In this document: piece by piece, positions 1 to 11,665 of the stretch | How the letters are laid out: every line of letters starts with the position of its first letter | Position numbering within the stretch: position 1 is the first letter of the stretch | Origin: Rattus norvegicus | Lineage: Eukaryota > Chordata > Mammalia > Rodentia > Muridae | Direction: 5' to 3' | Length of the DNA: 64,000 nucleotides | NCBI RefSeq assembly: GCF_036323735.1 | Contig: NC_086036.1 | Coordinates: 38,190,550 to 38,254,549 of the forward strand | The notes under the pieces: model-generated | Told to the model about the DNA's origin: nothing | The model's input: only the letters and a program-made list of their open reading frames with translations | The model's database searches: none | Made by a program: the position numbers and the translations under genes

Positions 1-207
1 ATTCGTGAAATTTTTCTATATCCCGAACAGTCCACTTATTACTACTGCGGCCTATTGGGAACTAACCGAATTCACCATGTTACTCAGATTCGGCACACCA
101 AATTTTGATAAATCTTTGGAAGTACGCATATTACAAGAGCCTGCTACTGGGAACTAACTGAATTCACAGAGAAACAGTGTTTCCGTTCCTTAAAACGCTG
201 CTCTATC
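1..207 (+). repeat. Partial unit at the left edge (end of B, then C and D)
   Basis: The window opens inside subrepeat B (attcgtgaaatttttc, one A fewer than usual) and continues through C (GGGAAC at 57) and D (GGGAAC at 149) to the unit start at 208. The C quarter has tttggaag. The array therefore continues to the left of the window. Confidence 0.95.
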
Positions 208-1352
208 TTAAATAACAAGCTTATTACATGCGAATCCTCTTGGGAACCTAAAGAATTCACCATGATACTTAGAGTCCGTTCCTTAAAATGTTGTTACATA
301 TTGAAAAGCACACTCATACAAGCATGTCCCATTGGGAACTCACTGAATTCGCCTAGACATTTTGATTCCATTCGTGAAAATTTTTCTATATCCCGAACAG
401 TCCACTTATTACTACTGCGGCCTATTGGGAACTAACCGAATTCACCATGTTATTCAGAACCGGCACACCAAATTTTGATAAATCTTTAGAAGTACGCATA
501 TTACAAGAGCCTGCTACTGGGAACTAACTGAATTCACAGAGAAACAGTGTTTCCGTTCCTAAAAAAGCTGCTCTATCTTGAATAACAAGCTTATTACATG
601 CGAATCCTATTTGGAACCTACTGAATTCACCATGATACTTAGAGTCCGTTCCTTAAAATGTTGTTACATATTGAAAAGCACACTCACACAAGCATGTCCC
701 ATTGGGAACTCACTGAATTCGCCTAGAAATTTTGAATTCCATTCGTGAAAATTTTTCTATATCCCGAACAGTCCACTTATTACTACTGCGGCCTATTGGG
801 AACTAACCGAATTCACCATGTTACTCAGATTCGGCACACCAAATTTTGATAAATCTTTAGAATTACGCATATTACAAGAGCCTGCTACTGGGAACTAACT
901 GAATTCACAGAGAAACAGTGTTTCCGTTCCTTAAAACGTTGCTCTATCTTGAATAACAAGCTTATTACATGCGAATCCTATTGGGAACCTACTGAATTCA
1001 CCATGATACTTAGAGTCCGTTCCTTAAAATGTTGTTACATATTGAAAAGCACACTCATACAAGCATGTCCCATTGGGAACTCACTGAATTTGCCTAGAAA
1101 TTTTGATTCCATTCGTGAAAATTTTTCTATATCCCGAACAGTCCACTTATTACTACTGCGGCCTATTGGGAACTAACCGAATTCACCATGTTACTCAGAT
1201 TCGGCACACCAAATTTTGATAAGTCTTTAGAAGTACGCATATTACAAAGGCCTGCTACTGGGAACTAACTGAATTCACAGAGAAACAGTGTTTCCGTTCC
1301 TTAAAACGCTGCTCTATCTTGAATAACAAGCTTATTACATGCGAATCCTATT

Positions 1353-1444
1353 GGGAACCTACTGAATTCACCATGATACTTAGAGTCCGTTCCTTAAAAT
1401 GTTGTTACATATTGAAAAGCACACTCACACAAGCATGTCCCATT
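1353..1444 (+). repeat. Subrepeat A (92 bp) of the reference unit
   Basis: First quarter, counted from GGGAAC. It has gaattcaccatg (shared with C) and then tccgttccttaaaa 33 bases after the start of GGGAAC, which is identical to D at the same offset. The A-tract lies at offset 43-46. This quarter holds the diagnostic sites of classes T, K and E. Class T changes gaattc to gcattc and so loses the EcoRI site here. Class K loses one base in the pyrimidine stretch before the A-tract. Confidence 0.93.
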
Positions 1445-1537
1445 GGGAACTCACTGAATTCGCCTAGAAATTTTGATTCCATTCGTGAAAATTTTTCTAT
1501 ATCCCGAACAGTCCACTTATTACTACTGCGGCCTATT
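1445..1537 (+). repeat. Subrepeat B (93 bp) of the reference unit
   Basis: Second quarter. Its 5' flank (ctcacacaagc and following) is one base shorter than the matching flank of the other quarters, which explains the 92/93 alternation. It contains agaaattttgattcc and gaaaattttt, two A/T tracts whose A-T steps (1470/1471 and 1491/1492) are 21 bp apart. It is the most variable quarter and holds the markers for classes F, V, L, H and S. Class L converts gaattcgcc to gaatttgcc, removing the EcoRI site through a C-to-T change at a CpG. Confidence 0.93.
1481..1495 (+). promoter_or_regulatory. Heat-shock-element-like motif in subrepeat B (speculative)
   Basis: The string reads aTTCg-tGAAa-aTTTt, three 5-bp units. 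The first two match the HSF consensus nTTCn-nGAAn and the third has TTT instead of TTC. It recurs once per unit, about 370 bp apart, in most copies. Several class L copies (for example 33,465, 43,812, 62,288) have TTA in place of the first TTC and lose it. HSF1 binding to human satellite III is an established precedent for stress-driven satellite transcription. The match here is imperfect and may be chance in AT-rich DNA. Confidence 0.2.
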
Positions 1538-1629
1538 GGGAACTAACCGAATTCACCATGTTACTCAGATTCGGCACACCAAATTTTGATAAATCTTTAG
1601 AAGTACGCATATTACAAGAGCCTGCTACT
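1538..1629 (+). repeat. Subrepeat C (92 bp) of the reference unit
   Basis: Third quarter: GGGAAC, then ccgaattcaccatg, then gattcggcacacc and aaattttgat. GATTC at offset 30 and the AAATTTT tract near offset 43 match subrepeat B. Alternative states in the array are gattcggcac versus gaaccggcac, ttactcag versus ttattcag, and aaatctttag, aagtctttag or aaatctttgg before the next quarter. Classes X and N change bases within or directly after this quarter's GGGAAC. Confidence 0.93.
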
Positions 1630-1722
1630 GGGAACTAACTGAATTCACAGAGAAACAGTGTTTCCGTTCCTTAAAACGCTGCTCTATCTTGAATAACAAG
1701 CTTATTACATGCGAATCCTATT
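1630..1722 (+). repeat. Subrepeat D (93 bp) of the reference unit
   Basis: Fourth quarter: GGGAAC, ctgaattcacagagaaac, then ttccgttccttaaaa at the same offset as in A. Downstream it shares further bases with A, including ttgaa. Its upstream flank reads gctactgggaac, where the other three have attgggaac. Common variants are ccgtacc for ccgttcc, cctaaaaaagc, aaaacattgc or aaaacgttgc for aaaacgctgc, and gaattaacag, which keeps the EcoRI site. Confidence 0.92.
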
Positions 1723-4700
1723 GGGAACCTACTGAATTCACCATGATACTTAGAGTCCGTTCCTTAAAATGTTGTTACATATTGAAAAGCACACTCATAC
1801 AAGCGTGTCCCTTTGGGAACTCACTGAATTCGCCTAGAAATTTTGATTCCATTCGTGAAAATTTTTCTATATCCCGAACAGTCCACTTATTACTACTGCG
1901 GCCTATTGGGAACTAACCGAATTCACCATGTTACTCAGATTCGGCACACCAAATTTTGATAAATCTTTAGAAGTACGCATATTACAAGAGCCTGCTACTG
2001 GGAACTAACTGAATTCACAGAGAAACAGTGTTTCCGTACCTTAAAACGCTGCTCTATCTTGAATAACAAGCTTATTACATGCGAATCCTATTGGGAACCT
2101 ATTGAATTCACCATGATACTTAGAGTCCGTTCCTTAAAATGTTGTTACATATTGAAAAGCACACTCATACAAGCGTGTCCCTTTGGGAACTCACTGAATT
2201 CGCCTAGAAATTTTGATTCCATTCGTGAAAATTTTTCTATATCCCGAACAGTCCACTTATTACTACTGCGGCCTATTGGGACTAACCGAATTCACCATGT
2301 TACTCAGATTCGGCACACCAAATTTTGATAAATCTTTGGAAGTACGCATATTACAAGAGCCTGCTACTGGGAACTAACTGAATTCACAGAGAAACAGTGT
2401 TTCCGTACCTTAAAACGTTGCTCTATCTTGAACAACAAGCTTATTACATGCGAATCCTATTGGGAACCTACTGAATTCACCATGATACTTAGAGTCCGTT
2501 CCTTAAAATGTTGTTACATATTGAAAAGCACACTCATACAAGCATGTCCCATTGGGAACTCACTGAATTCGCCTAGAAATTTTGATTCCATTCGTGAAAA
2601 TTTTTCTATATCCCGAACAGTCCACTTATTACTACTGCGGCCTATTGGGAACAAACCGAATTCAACATGTTACTCAGATTCGTCACACCAAATTTTGGTA
2701 AATCTTTAGAAGTACGCATATTACAAGAGCCTGCTACTGGGAACTAACTGAATTCACAGAGAAACAGTGTTTCCGTACCTTAAAACGCTGCTCTATCTTG
2801 AATAACAAGCTTATTACATGCGAATCCTATTGGGAACCTACTGAATTCACCATGATACTTAGAGTCCGTTCCTTAAAATGTTGTTACATATTGAAAAGCA
2901 CACTCATACAAGCGTGTCCCTTTGGGAACTCACTGAATTCGCCTAGAAATTTTGATTCCATTCGTGAAAATTTTTCTATATCCCGAACAGTCCACTTATT
3001 ACTACTGCGGCCTATTGGGAACTAACCGAATTCACCATGTTACTCAGATTCGGCACACCAAATTTTGATAAATCTTTAGAAGTAGCATATTACAAGAGCC
3101 TGCTACTGGGAACTAACTGAATTCACAGAGAAACAGTGTTTCCGTTCCTTAAAACATTGCTCTATCTTGAATAACAAGCTTATTACATGCGAATCCTATT
3201 GGGAACCTACTGCATTCACCATGATACTTAGAATCCATTCCTTAAAATGTTGTTACATATTGAAAAGCACACTCACACAAGCATGTCCCATTGGGAACTC
3301 ACTGAATTCGCCTAGAAATTTTGATTCCATTCGTGAAAATTTTTCTATATCCCGAACAGTCCACTTATTACTACTGCGGCCTATTGGGAACTAACCGAAT
3401 TCACCATGTTACTCAGATTCGGCACACCAAATTTTGATAAATCTTTGGAAGTACGCATATTACAAGAGCCTGCTACTGGGAACTAACTGAATTCACAGAG
3501 AAACAGTGTTTCCGTTCCTTAAAACGCTGCTCTATCTTGAATAACAAGCTTATTACATGCGAATCCTATTGGGAACCTACTGAATTCACCATGATACTTA
3601 GAGTCCGTTCCTTAAAATGTTGTTACATATTGAAAAGCACATCATACAAGCATGTCCCATTGGGAACTCACTGAATTCGCCTAGACATTTTGATTCCATT
3701 CGTGAAAATTTTTCTATATCCCGAACAGTCCACTTATTACTACTGCGGCCTATTGGGAACTAACCGAATTCACCATGTTATTCAGAACCGGCACACCAAA
3801 TTTTGATAAATCTTTAGAAGTACGCATATTACAAGAGCCTGCTACTGGGAACTAACTGAATTCACAGAGAAACAGTGTTTCCGTTCCTAAAAAAGCTGCT
3901 CTATCTTGAATAACAAGCTTATTACATGCGAATCCTATTGGGAACCTACTGAATTCACCATGATACTTAGAGTCCGTTCCTTAAAATGTTGTTACATATT
4001 GAAAAGCACACTCACACAAGCATGTCCCATTGGGAACTCACTGAATTCGCCTAGAAATTTTGATTCCATTCGTGAAAATTTTTCTATATCCCGAACAGTC
4101 CACTTATTACTACTGCGGCCTATTGGGAACTAACCGAATTCACCATGTTACTCAGATTCGGCACACCAAATTTTGATAAATCTTTAGAATTACGCATATT
4201 ACAAGAGCCTGCTACTGGGAACTAACTGAATTCACAGAGAAACAGTGTTTCCGTTCCTTAAAACGTTGCTATATCTTGAATAACAAGCTTATTACATGCG
4301 AATCCTATTGGGAACCTACTGAATTCACCATGATACTTAGAGTCCGTTCCTTAAAATGTTGTTACATATTGAAAAGCACACTCATACAAGCATGTCCCAT
4401 TGGGAACTCACTGAATTTGCCTAGAAATTTTGATTCCATTCGTGAAAATTTTTCTATATCCCGAACAGTCCACTTATTACTACTGCGGCCTATTGGGAAC
4501 TAACCGAATTCACCATGTTACTAAGATTCGGCACACCAAATTTTGATAAGTCTTTAGAAGTACGCATATTACAAAGGCCTGCTACTGGGAACTAACTGAA
4601 TTCACAGAGAAACAGTGTTTCCGTTCCTTAAAACGCTGCTCTATCTTGAATAACAAGCTTATTACATGCGAATCCTATTGGGAACCTACTGAATTCACCA

Positions 4701-5753
4701 TGATACTTAGAGTCCGTTCCTTAAAATGTTGTTACATATTGAAAAGCACACTCATACAAGCATGTCCCATTGGGAACTCACTGAATTCGCCTAGAAATTT
4801 TGATTCCATTCGTGAAAATTTTTCTATATCCCGAACAGTCCACTTATTACTACTGCGGCCTATTGGGAACTAACCGAATTCACCATGTTACTCAGATTCG
4901 GCACACCAAATTTTGATAAGTCTTTAGAAGTACGCATATTACAAAGGCCTGCTAATGGGAACTAACTGAATTCACAGAGAAACAGTGTTTCCGTTCCTTA
5001 AAACGCTGCTCTATCTTGAATAACAAGCTTATTACATGCGAATCCTATTGGGAACCTACTGAATTCACCATGATACTTAGAGTCCCTTTTTAAAATGTTG
5101 TTACATATTGAAAAGCACACTCATACAAGCATGTCCCATTGGGGACTCATTGAATTCGCCTAGAAATTTTGATTCCATTCGTGAAAATTTTTCTATATCC
5201 CGAACAGTCCACTTATTACTACTGCGGCCTATTGGGAACTAACCGAATTCACCATGTTACTCAGATTCGGCACACCAAATTTTGATAAATCTTTAGAAGT
5301 ACGCATATTACAAGAGCCTGCTACTGGGAACTAACTGAATTCACATAGAAACAGTGTTTCCGTACCTTAAAACGCTGCTCTATCTTGAATAACAAGCTTA
5401 TTACATGCGAATCCTATTGGGAACCTACTGAATTCACCATGATACTTAGAGTCCGTTCGTTAAAATGTTGTTACATATTGAAAAGCACACTCATACAAGC
5501 ATGTCCCATTGGGAACTCACTGAATTCGCCTAGAAATTTTGATTCCATTCGTGAAAATTTTTCTATATCCCGAACAGTCCACTTATTACTACTGCGTCCT
5601 ATTGGGACTAACCGAATTCACCATGTTACTCAGATTCGGCACACCAAATTTTGATAAATCTTTAGAAGTACGCATATTACAAGAGCCTGCTACTGGGAAC
5701 TAACTGAATTCACAGAGAAACAGTGTTTCCGTTCCTTAAAACGCTGCTCTATC
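1689..5753 (+). repeat. Block J1, 11 units: F-FX-N-F-T-H-o-L-o-K-X
   Basis: Unit starts are 1689, 2059, 2428, 2798, 3167, 3537, 3906, 4276, 4646, 5016 and 5385. The class order is repeated in block J2, shifted by 4,065 for the first four units. Two 1-unit differences then raise the shift to 4,434 and 4,805. The unit at 2,798 carries the 1-bp loss gaagtagcat at the C/D junction and aaaacattgc, as does its partner at 6,863. The unit at 3,537 lacks a base in B's flank (cacatcatac). The unit at 5,016 has ggggactcattg. Confidence 0.9.
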
Positions 5754-8700
5754 TTGAATAACAAGCTTATTACATGCGAATCCTATTGGGAACCTACTGA
5801 ATTCACCATGATACTTAGAGTCCGTTCCTTAAAATGTTGTTACATATTGAAAAGCACACTCATACAAGCGTGTCCCTTTGGGAACTCACTGAATTCGCCT
5901 AGAAATTTTGATTCCATTCGTGAAAATTTTTCTATATCCCGAACAGTCCACGTATTACTACTGCGGCCTATTGGGAACTAACCGAATTCACCATGTTACT
6001 CAGATTCGGCACACCAAATTTTGATAAATCTTTAGAAGTACGCATATTACAAGAGCCTGCTACTGGGAACTAACTGAATTCACAGAGAAACAGTGTTTCC
6101 GTACCTTAAAACGCTGCTCTATTTTGAATAACAAGCTTATTACATGCGAATCCTATTGGGAACCTACTGAATTCACCATGATACTTAGAGTCCGTTCCTT
6201 AAAATGTTGTTACATATTGAAAAGCACACTCATACAAGCGTGTCCCTTTGGGAACTCACTGAATTCGCCTAGAAATTTTGATTCCATTCGTGAAAATTTT
6301 TCTATATCCCGAACAGTCCACTTATTACTACTGCGGCCTATTGGGACTAACCGAATTCACCATGTTACTCAGATTCGGAACACCAAATTTTGATAAATCT
6401 TTGGAAGTACGCATATTACAAGAGCCTGCTACTGGGAACTAACTGAATTCACAGAGAAAAAGTGTTTCCGTACCTTAAAACGTTGCTCTATCTTGAACAA
6501 CAAGCTTATTACATGCGAATCCTATTGGGAACCTACAGAATTCACCATGATACTTAGAGTCCGTTCCTTAAAATGTTGTTACATATTGAAAAGCACACTC
6601 ATACAAGCATGTCCCATTGGGAACTCACTGAATTCGCCTAGAAATTTTGATTCCATTCGTGAAAATTTTTCTATATCCCGAACAGTCCACTTATTACTAC
6701 TGCGGCCTATTGGGAACAAACCGAATTCAACATGTTACTCAGATTCGTCACACCAAATTTTGGTAAATCTTTAGAAGTACGCATATTACAAGAGCCTGCT
6801 ACTGGGAACTAACTGAATTCACAGACAAACAGTGTTTCCGTACCTTAAAACGCTGCTCTATCTTGAATAACAAGCTTATTACATGCGAATCCTATTGGGA
6901 ACCTACTGAATTCACCATGATACTTAGAGTCCGTTCCTTAAAATGTTGTTACATATTGAAAAGCACACTCATACAAGCGTGTCCCTTTGGGAACTCACTG
7001 AATTCGCCTAGAAATTTTGATTCCATTCGTGAAAATTTTTCTATATCCCGAACAGTCCACTTATTACTACTGCGGCCTATTGGGAACTAACCGAATTCAC
7101 CATGTTACTCAGATTCGGCACACCAAATTTTGATAAATCTTTAGAAGTAGCATATTACAAGAGCCTGCTACTGGGAACTAACTGAATTCACAGAGAAACA
7201 GTGTTTCCGTTCCTTAAAACATTGCTCTATCTTGAATAACAAGCTTATTACATGCGAATCCTATTGGGAACCTACTGAATTCACCATGATACTTAGAGTC
7301 CGTTCCTTAAAATGTTGTTACATATTGAAAAGCACACTCATACAAGCATGTCCCATTGGGAACTCAGTGAATTCGCCTAGAAATTTTGATTCCATTCGTG
7401 AAAATTTTTCTATATCCCGAACAGTCCACTTATTACTACTGCGGCCTATTGGGAACTAACCGAATTCACCATGTTATTCAGAGTCGGCACACCAAATTTT
7501 GATAAATCTTTGGAAGTACGCATATTACAAGAGCCTGCTACTGGGAACTAACTGAATTCACAGAGAACAGTGTTTCCGTTCCTTAAAACGCTGCTCTATC
7601 TTGAATAACAAGCTTATTACATGCGAATCCTATTGGGAACCTACTGCATTCACCATGATACTTAGAATCCATTCCTTAAAATGTTGTTACATATTGAAAA
7701 GCACACTCACACAAACATGTCCCATTGGGAACTCACTGAATTCGCCTAGAAATTTTGATTCCATTCGTGAAAATTTTTCTATATCCCGAACAGTCCACTT
7801 ATTACTACTGCGGCCTATTGGGAACTAACCGAATTCACCATGTTACTCAGATTCGGCACACCAAATTTTGATAAATCTTTGGAAGTACGCATATTACAAG
7901 AGCCTGCTACTGGGAACTAACTGAATTCACAGAGAAACAGTGTTTCCGTTCCTTAAAACGCTGCTCTATCTTGAATAACAAGCTTATTACATGCGAATCC
8001 TATTGGGAACCTACTGAATTCACCATGATACTTAGAGTCCGTTCCTTAAAATGTTGTTACATATTGAAAAGCACACTCATACAAGCATGTCCCATTGGGA
8101 ACTCACTGAATTCGCCTAGACATTTTGATTCCATTCGTGAAAATTTTTCTATATCCCGAACAGTCCACTTATTACTACTGCGGCCTATTGGGAACTAACC
8201 GAATTCACCATGTTATTCAGAACCGGCACACCAAATTTTGATAAATCTTTAGAAGTACGCATATTACAAGAGCCTGCTACTGGGAACTAACTGAATTCAC
8301 AGAGAAACAGTGTTTCCGTTCCTAAAAAAGCTGCTCTATCTTGAATAACAAGCTTATTACATGCGAATCCTATTGGGAACCTACTGAATTCACCATGATA
8401 CTTAGAGTCCGTTCCTTAAAATGTTGTTACATATTGAAAAGCACACTCATACAAGCATGTCCCATTGGGAACTCACTGAATTTGCCTAGAAATTTTGATG
8501 CCATTCGTGAAAATTTTTCTATATCCCGAACAGTCCACTTATTACTACTGCGGCCTATTGGGAACTAACCGAATTCACCATGTTACTCTGATTCGGCACA
8601 CCAAATTTTGATAAATCTTTAGAAGTACGCATATTACTAGAGCCCGCTACTGGGAACTAACTGAATTCACAGAGAAACAGTGTTTCCGTACCTTAAAACG

Positions 8701-9450
8701 TTGCTCTATCTTGAACAACAAGCTTATTACATGCGAATCCTATTGGGAACCTACTGAATTCACCATGATACTTAGAGTCCGTTCCTTAAAATGTTGTTAC
8801 ATATTGAAAAGCACACTCACACAAGCATGTCCCATTGGGAACTCACTGAATTCGCCTAGAAATTTTGATTCCATTCGTGAAAATTTTTCTATATCCCGAA
8901 CAGTCCACTTATTACTACTGCGTCCTATTGGGAACTAACCGAATTCACCATGTTACTCAGATTCGGCACACCAAATTTTGATAAATCTTTAGAATTACGC
9001 ATATTACAAGAGCCTGCTACTGGGAACTAACTGAATTCACAGAGAAACAGTGTTTCCGTTCCTTAAAACGCTGCTCTATCTTGAATAACAAGCTTATTAC
9101 ATGCGAATCCTATTGGGAACCTACTGAATTCACCATGATACTTAGAGTCCGTTCCTTAAAATGTTGTTACATATTGAAAAGCACACTCATACAAGCATGT
9201 CCCATTGGGAACTCACTGAATTTGCCTAGAAATTTTGATTCCATTCGTGAAAATTTTTCTATATCCCGAACAGTCCACTTATTACTACTGCGGCCTATTG
9301 GGAACTAACCGAATTCACCATGTTACTCAGATTCGGCACACCAAATTTTGATAAGTCTTTAGAAGTACGCATATTACAAAGGCCTGCTACTGGGAACTAA
9401 CTGAATTCACAGAGAAACAGTGTTTCCGTTCCTAAAAACGCTGCTCTATC
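5754..9450 (+). repeat. Block J2, first 10 units: F-FX-N-F-V-T-H-L-o-L
   Basis: Unit starts are 5754, 6124, 6493, 6863, 7232, 7601, 7971, 8341, 8711 and 9081. Relative to J1 it has two extra units: 7,232 (class V, with ttattcagagtcgg in C and the 1-bp loss cagagaacag in D) and 8,341 (class L, with ttactctgattc in C and tactagagcccgc at the junction). The remainder of J2 (9,451-10,558, order o-K-X) continues J1's tail and also forms the start of the 6-unit repeat that follows. Confidence 0.88.
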
Positions 9451-11665
9451 TTGAATAACAAGCTTATTACATGCGAATCCTATTGGGAACCTACTGAATT
9501 CACCATGATACTTAGAGTCCGTTCCTTAAAATGTTGTTACATATTGAAAAGCACACTCATACAAGCATGTCCCATTGGGAACTCACTGAATTCGCCTAGA
9601 AATTTTGATTCCATTCGTGAAAATTTTTCTATATCCCGAACAGTCCACTTATTACTACTGCGGCCTATTGGGAACTAACCGAATTCACCATGTTACTCAG
9701 ATTCGGCACACCAAATTTTGATAAGTCTTTAGAAGTACGCATATTACAAAGGCCTGCTACTGGGAACTAACTGAATTCACAGAGAAACAGTGTTTCCGTT
9801 CCTTAAAACGCTGCTCTATCTTGAATAACAAGCTTATTACATGCGAATCCTATTGGGAACCTACTGAATTCACCATGATACTTAGAGTCCCTTTTTAAAA
9901 TGTTGTTACATATTGAAAAGCACACTCATACAAGCATGTCCCATTGGGAACTCATTGAATTCGCCTAGAAATTTTGATTCCATTCGTGAAAATTTTTCTA
10001 TATCCCGAACAGTCCACTTATTACTACTGCGGCCTATTGGGAACTAACCGAATTCACCATGTTACTCAGATTCGGCACACCAAATTTTGATAAATCTTTA
10101 GAAGTACGCATATTACAAGAGCCTGCTACTGGGAACTAACTGAATTCACAGAGAAACAGTGTTTCCGTACCTTAAAACGCTGCTCTATCTTGAATAACAA
10201 GCTTATTACATGCCAATCCTATTGGGAACCTACTGAATTCACCATGATACTTAGAGTCCGTTCGTTAAAATGTTGTTACATATTGAAAAGCACACTCATA
10301 CAAGCATGTCCCATTGGGAACTCACTGAATTCGCCTAGAAATTTTGATTCCATTCGTGAAAATTTTTCTATATCCCGAACAGTCCACTTATTACTACTGT
10401 GTCCTATTGGGACTAACCGAATTCACCATGTTACTCAGATTCGGCACACCAAATTTTGATAAATCTTTAGAAGTACGCATATTACTAGAGCCTGCTACTG
10501 GGAACTAACTGAATTCACAGAGAAACAGTGTTTCCGTACCTTAAAACGTTGCTCTATCTTGAACAACAAGCTTATTACATGCGAATCCTATTGGGAACCT
10601 ACTGAATTCACCATGATACTTAGAGTCCGTTCCTTAAAATGTTGTTACATATTGAAAAGCACACTCACACAAGCATGTCCCATTGGGAACTCACTGAATT
10701 CGCCTAGAAATTTTGATTCCATTCGTGAAAATTTTTCTATATCCCGAACAGTCCACTTATTACTACTGCGGCCTATTGGGAACTAACCGAATTCACCATG
10801 TTACTCAGATTCGGCACACCAAATTTTGATAAATCTTTAGAAGTACGCATATTACAAGAGCCTGCTACTGGGAACTAACTGAATTCACAGAGAAACAGTG
10901 TTTCCGTTCCTTAAAACGCTGCTCTATCTTGAATAACAAGCTTATTACATGCGAATCCTATTGGGAACCTACTGAATTCACCATGATACTTAGAGTCCGT
11001 TCCTTAAAATGTTGTTACATATTGAAAAGCACACTCATACAAGCGTGTCCCTTTGGGAACTCACTGAATTCGCCTAGAAATTTTGATTCCATTCGTGAAA
11101 ATTTTTCTATATCCCGAACAGTCCACTTATTACTACTGCGGCCTATTGGGAACTAACCGAATTCACCATGTTACTCAGATTCGGCACACCAAATTTTGAT
11201 AAATCTTTAGAAGTACGCATATTACAAGAGCCTGCTACTGGAAACTAACTGAATTCACAGAGAAACAGTGTTTCCGTACCTTAAAACGCTGCTCTATCTT
11301 GAATAACAAGCTTATTACATGCGAATCCTATTGGGAACCTACTGAATTCACCATGATACTTAGAGTCCGTTCCTTAAAATGTTGTTACATGTTGAAAAGC
11401 ACACTCATACAAGCGTGTCCCTTTGGGAACTCACTGAATTCGCCTAGAAATTTTGATTCCATTCGTGAAAATTTTCTATATCCCGAACAGTCCACTTATT
11501 ACTACTGCGGCCTATTGGGACTAACCGAATTCACCATGTTACTCAGATTCGGCACACCAAATTTTGATAAATCTTTAGAAGTAGCATATTACAAGAGCCT
11601 GCTACTGGGAACTAACTGAATTCACAGAGAAACAGTGTTTCCGTTCCTTAAAACGCTGCTCTATC
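9451..11665 (+). repeat. 6-unit higher-order repeat, copy 1 (2,215 bp): o-K-X-o-F-FX
   Basis: Unit starts are 9451, 9821, 10190, 10559, 10929 and 11299. Diagnostic variants are aaaggcc in the first, ctttttaaaa in the second, tgccaatcc plus ctgtgtcc and tactagagcc in the third, gaacaacaag at the start of the fourth, ctggaaac at the end of the fifth, and tacatgttg plus a 1-bp loss giving gaaaattttc in the sixth. The last unit also has X and gaagtagcat, so it is only 367 bp long. All but the K change recur at the same places in copies 2 and 3. Confidence 0.93.

Larger units (their letters stand above)
208..1688 (+). repeat. Four units, order H-o-L-o
   Basis: Unit starts are 208, 578, 949 and 1,319. 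The unit at 208 has the most unusual A quarter of the window: cctcttgggaacctaaag and tta in place of ttg at its start. The unit at 578 has an inserted base giving ttttgaattcc and hence an extra EcoRI site in B. Positions 1-1,318 match 3,329-4,645 closely (shift about 3,327-3,329, nine units), including the ttattcagaaccgg, ttagaattacg and aagtc/aaaggcc markers. The match ends in the unit at 1,319. Confidence 0.9.
1319..1688 (+). repeat. Reference 370-bp unit (near-consensus copy)
   Basis: This copy represents the unit well. It has one HindIII site (1328-1333) and four EcoRI sites (1364, 1456, 1549, 1641), spaced 92, 93 and 92 bp. GGGAAC occurs at 1353, 1445, 1538 and 1630 and next at 1723, dividing the unit into quarters of 92, 93, 92 and 93 bp. 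Apart from the common ctcacacaagc variant in quarter B it carries the majority base at nearly all diagnostic positions. A 75-codon open frame runs from TTG at 1319 to TAA after the GGGAAC of quarter C. It starts at a non-ATG codon and has no recognisable domain, so I do not call it a gene. Confidence 0.97.

Noticed and set aside
1071..1080. CCAAT box for NF-Y on the minus strand (attgg in A, B and C)
   Set aside because: The flanks (CCCAATAGG or CCCAATGGG) do not fit the usual RRCCAATSR well, and there is no promoter or gene nearby. I mention it only as part of the conserved core.
949..1176. A 75-codon open frame present on the + strand in most units (longer versions of 89, 93, 106 and 132 codons in some)
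   Set aside because: It begins with TTG (ATG only at 37,531), has no recognisable domain or signal, and is broken by frameshifts or stops in about 25 units. Its length variants follow from 1-3 bp indels near the stop. Variants among copies change the amino acid as often as not. Repetition of one open frame by tandem duplication explains it without coding function.
1481..1525. CENP-B box
   Set aside because: I looked for TTCG-NNNN-A-NN-CGGG on both strands. attcgtgaaaa and attcggcacacc match the first part only and lack CGGG. cccgaacag on the other strand lacks the required T and the CGAA end.
1353..1722. RNA polymerase III internal promoter or tRNA-derived repeat
   Set aside because: I see no convincing A box and B box pair (no GGTTCGANNCC-like string) and no terminal A-rich or T-run structure of a SINE. 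The repeat is tandem, not dispersed.
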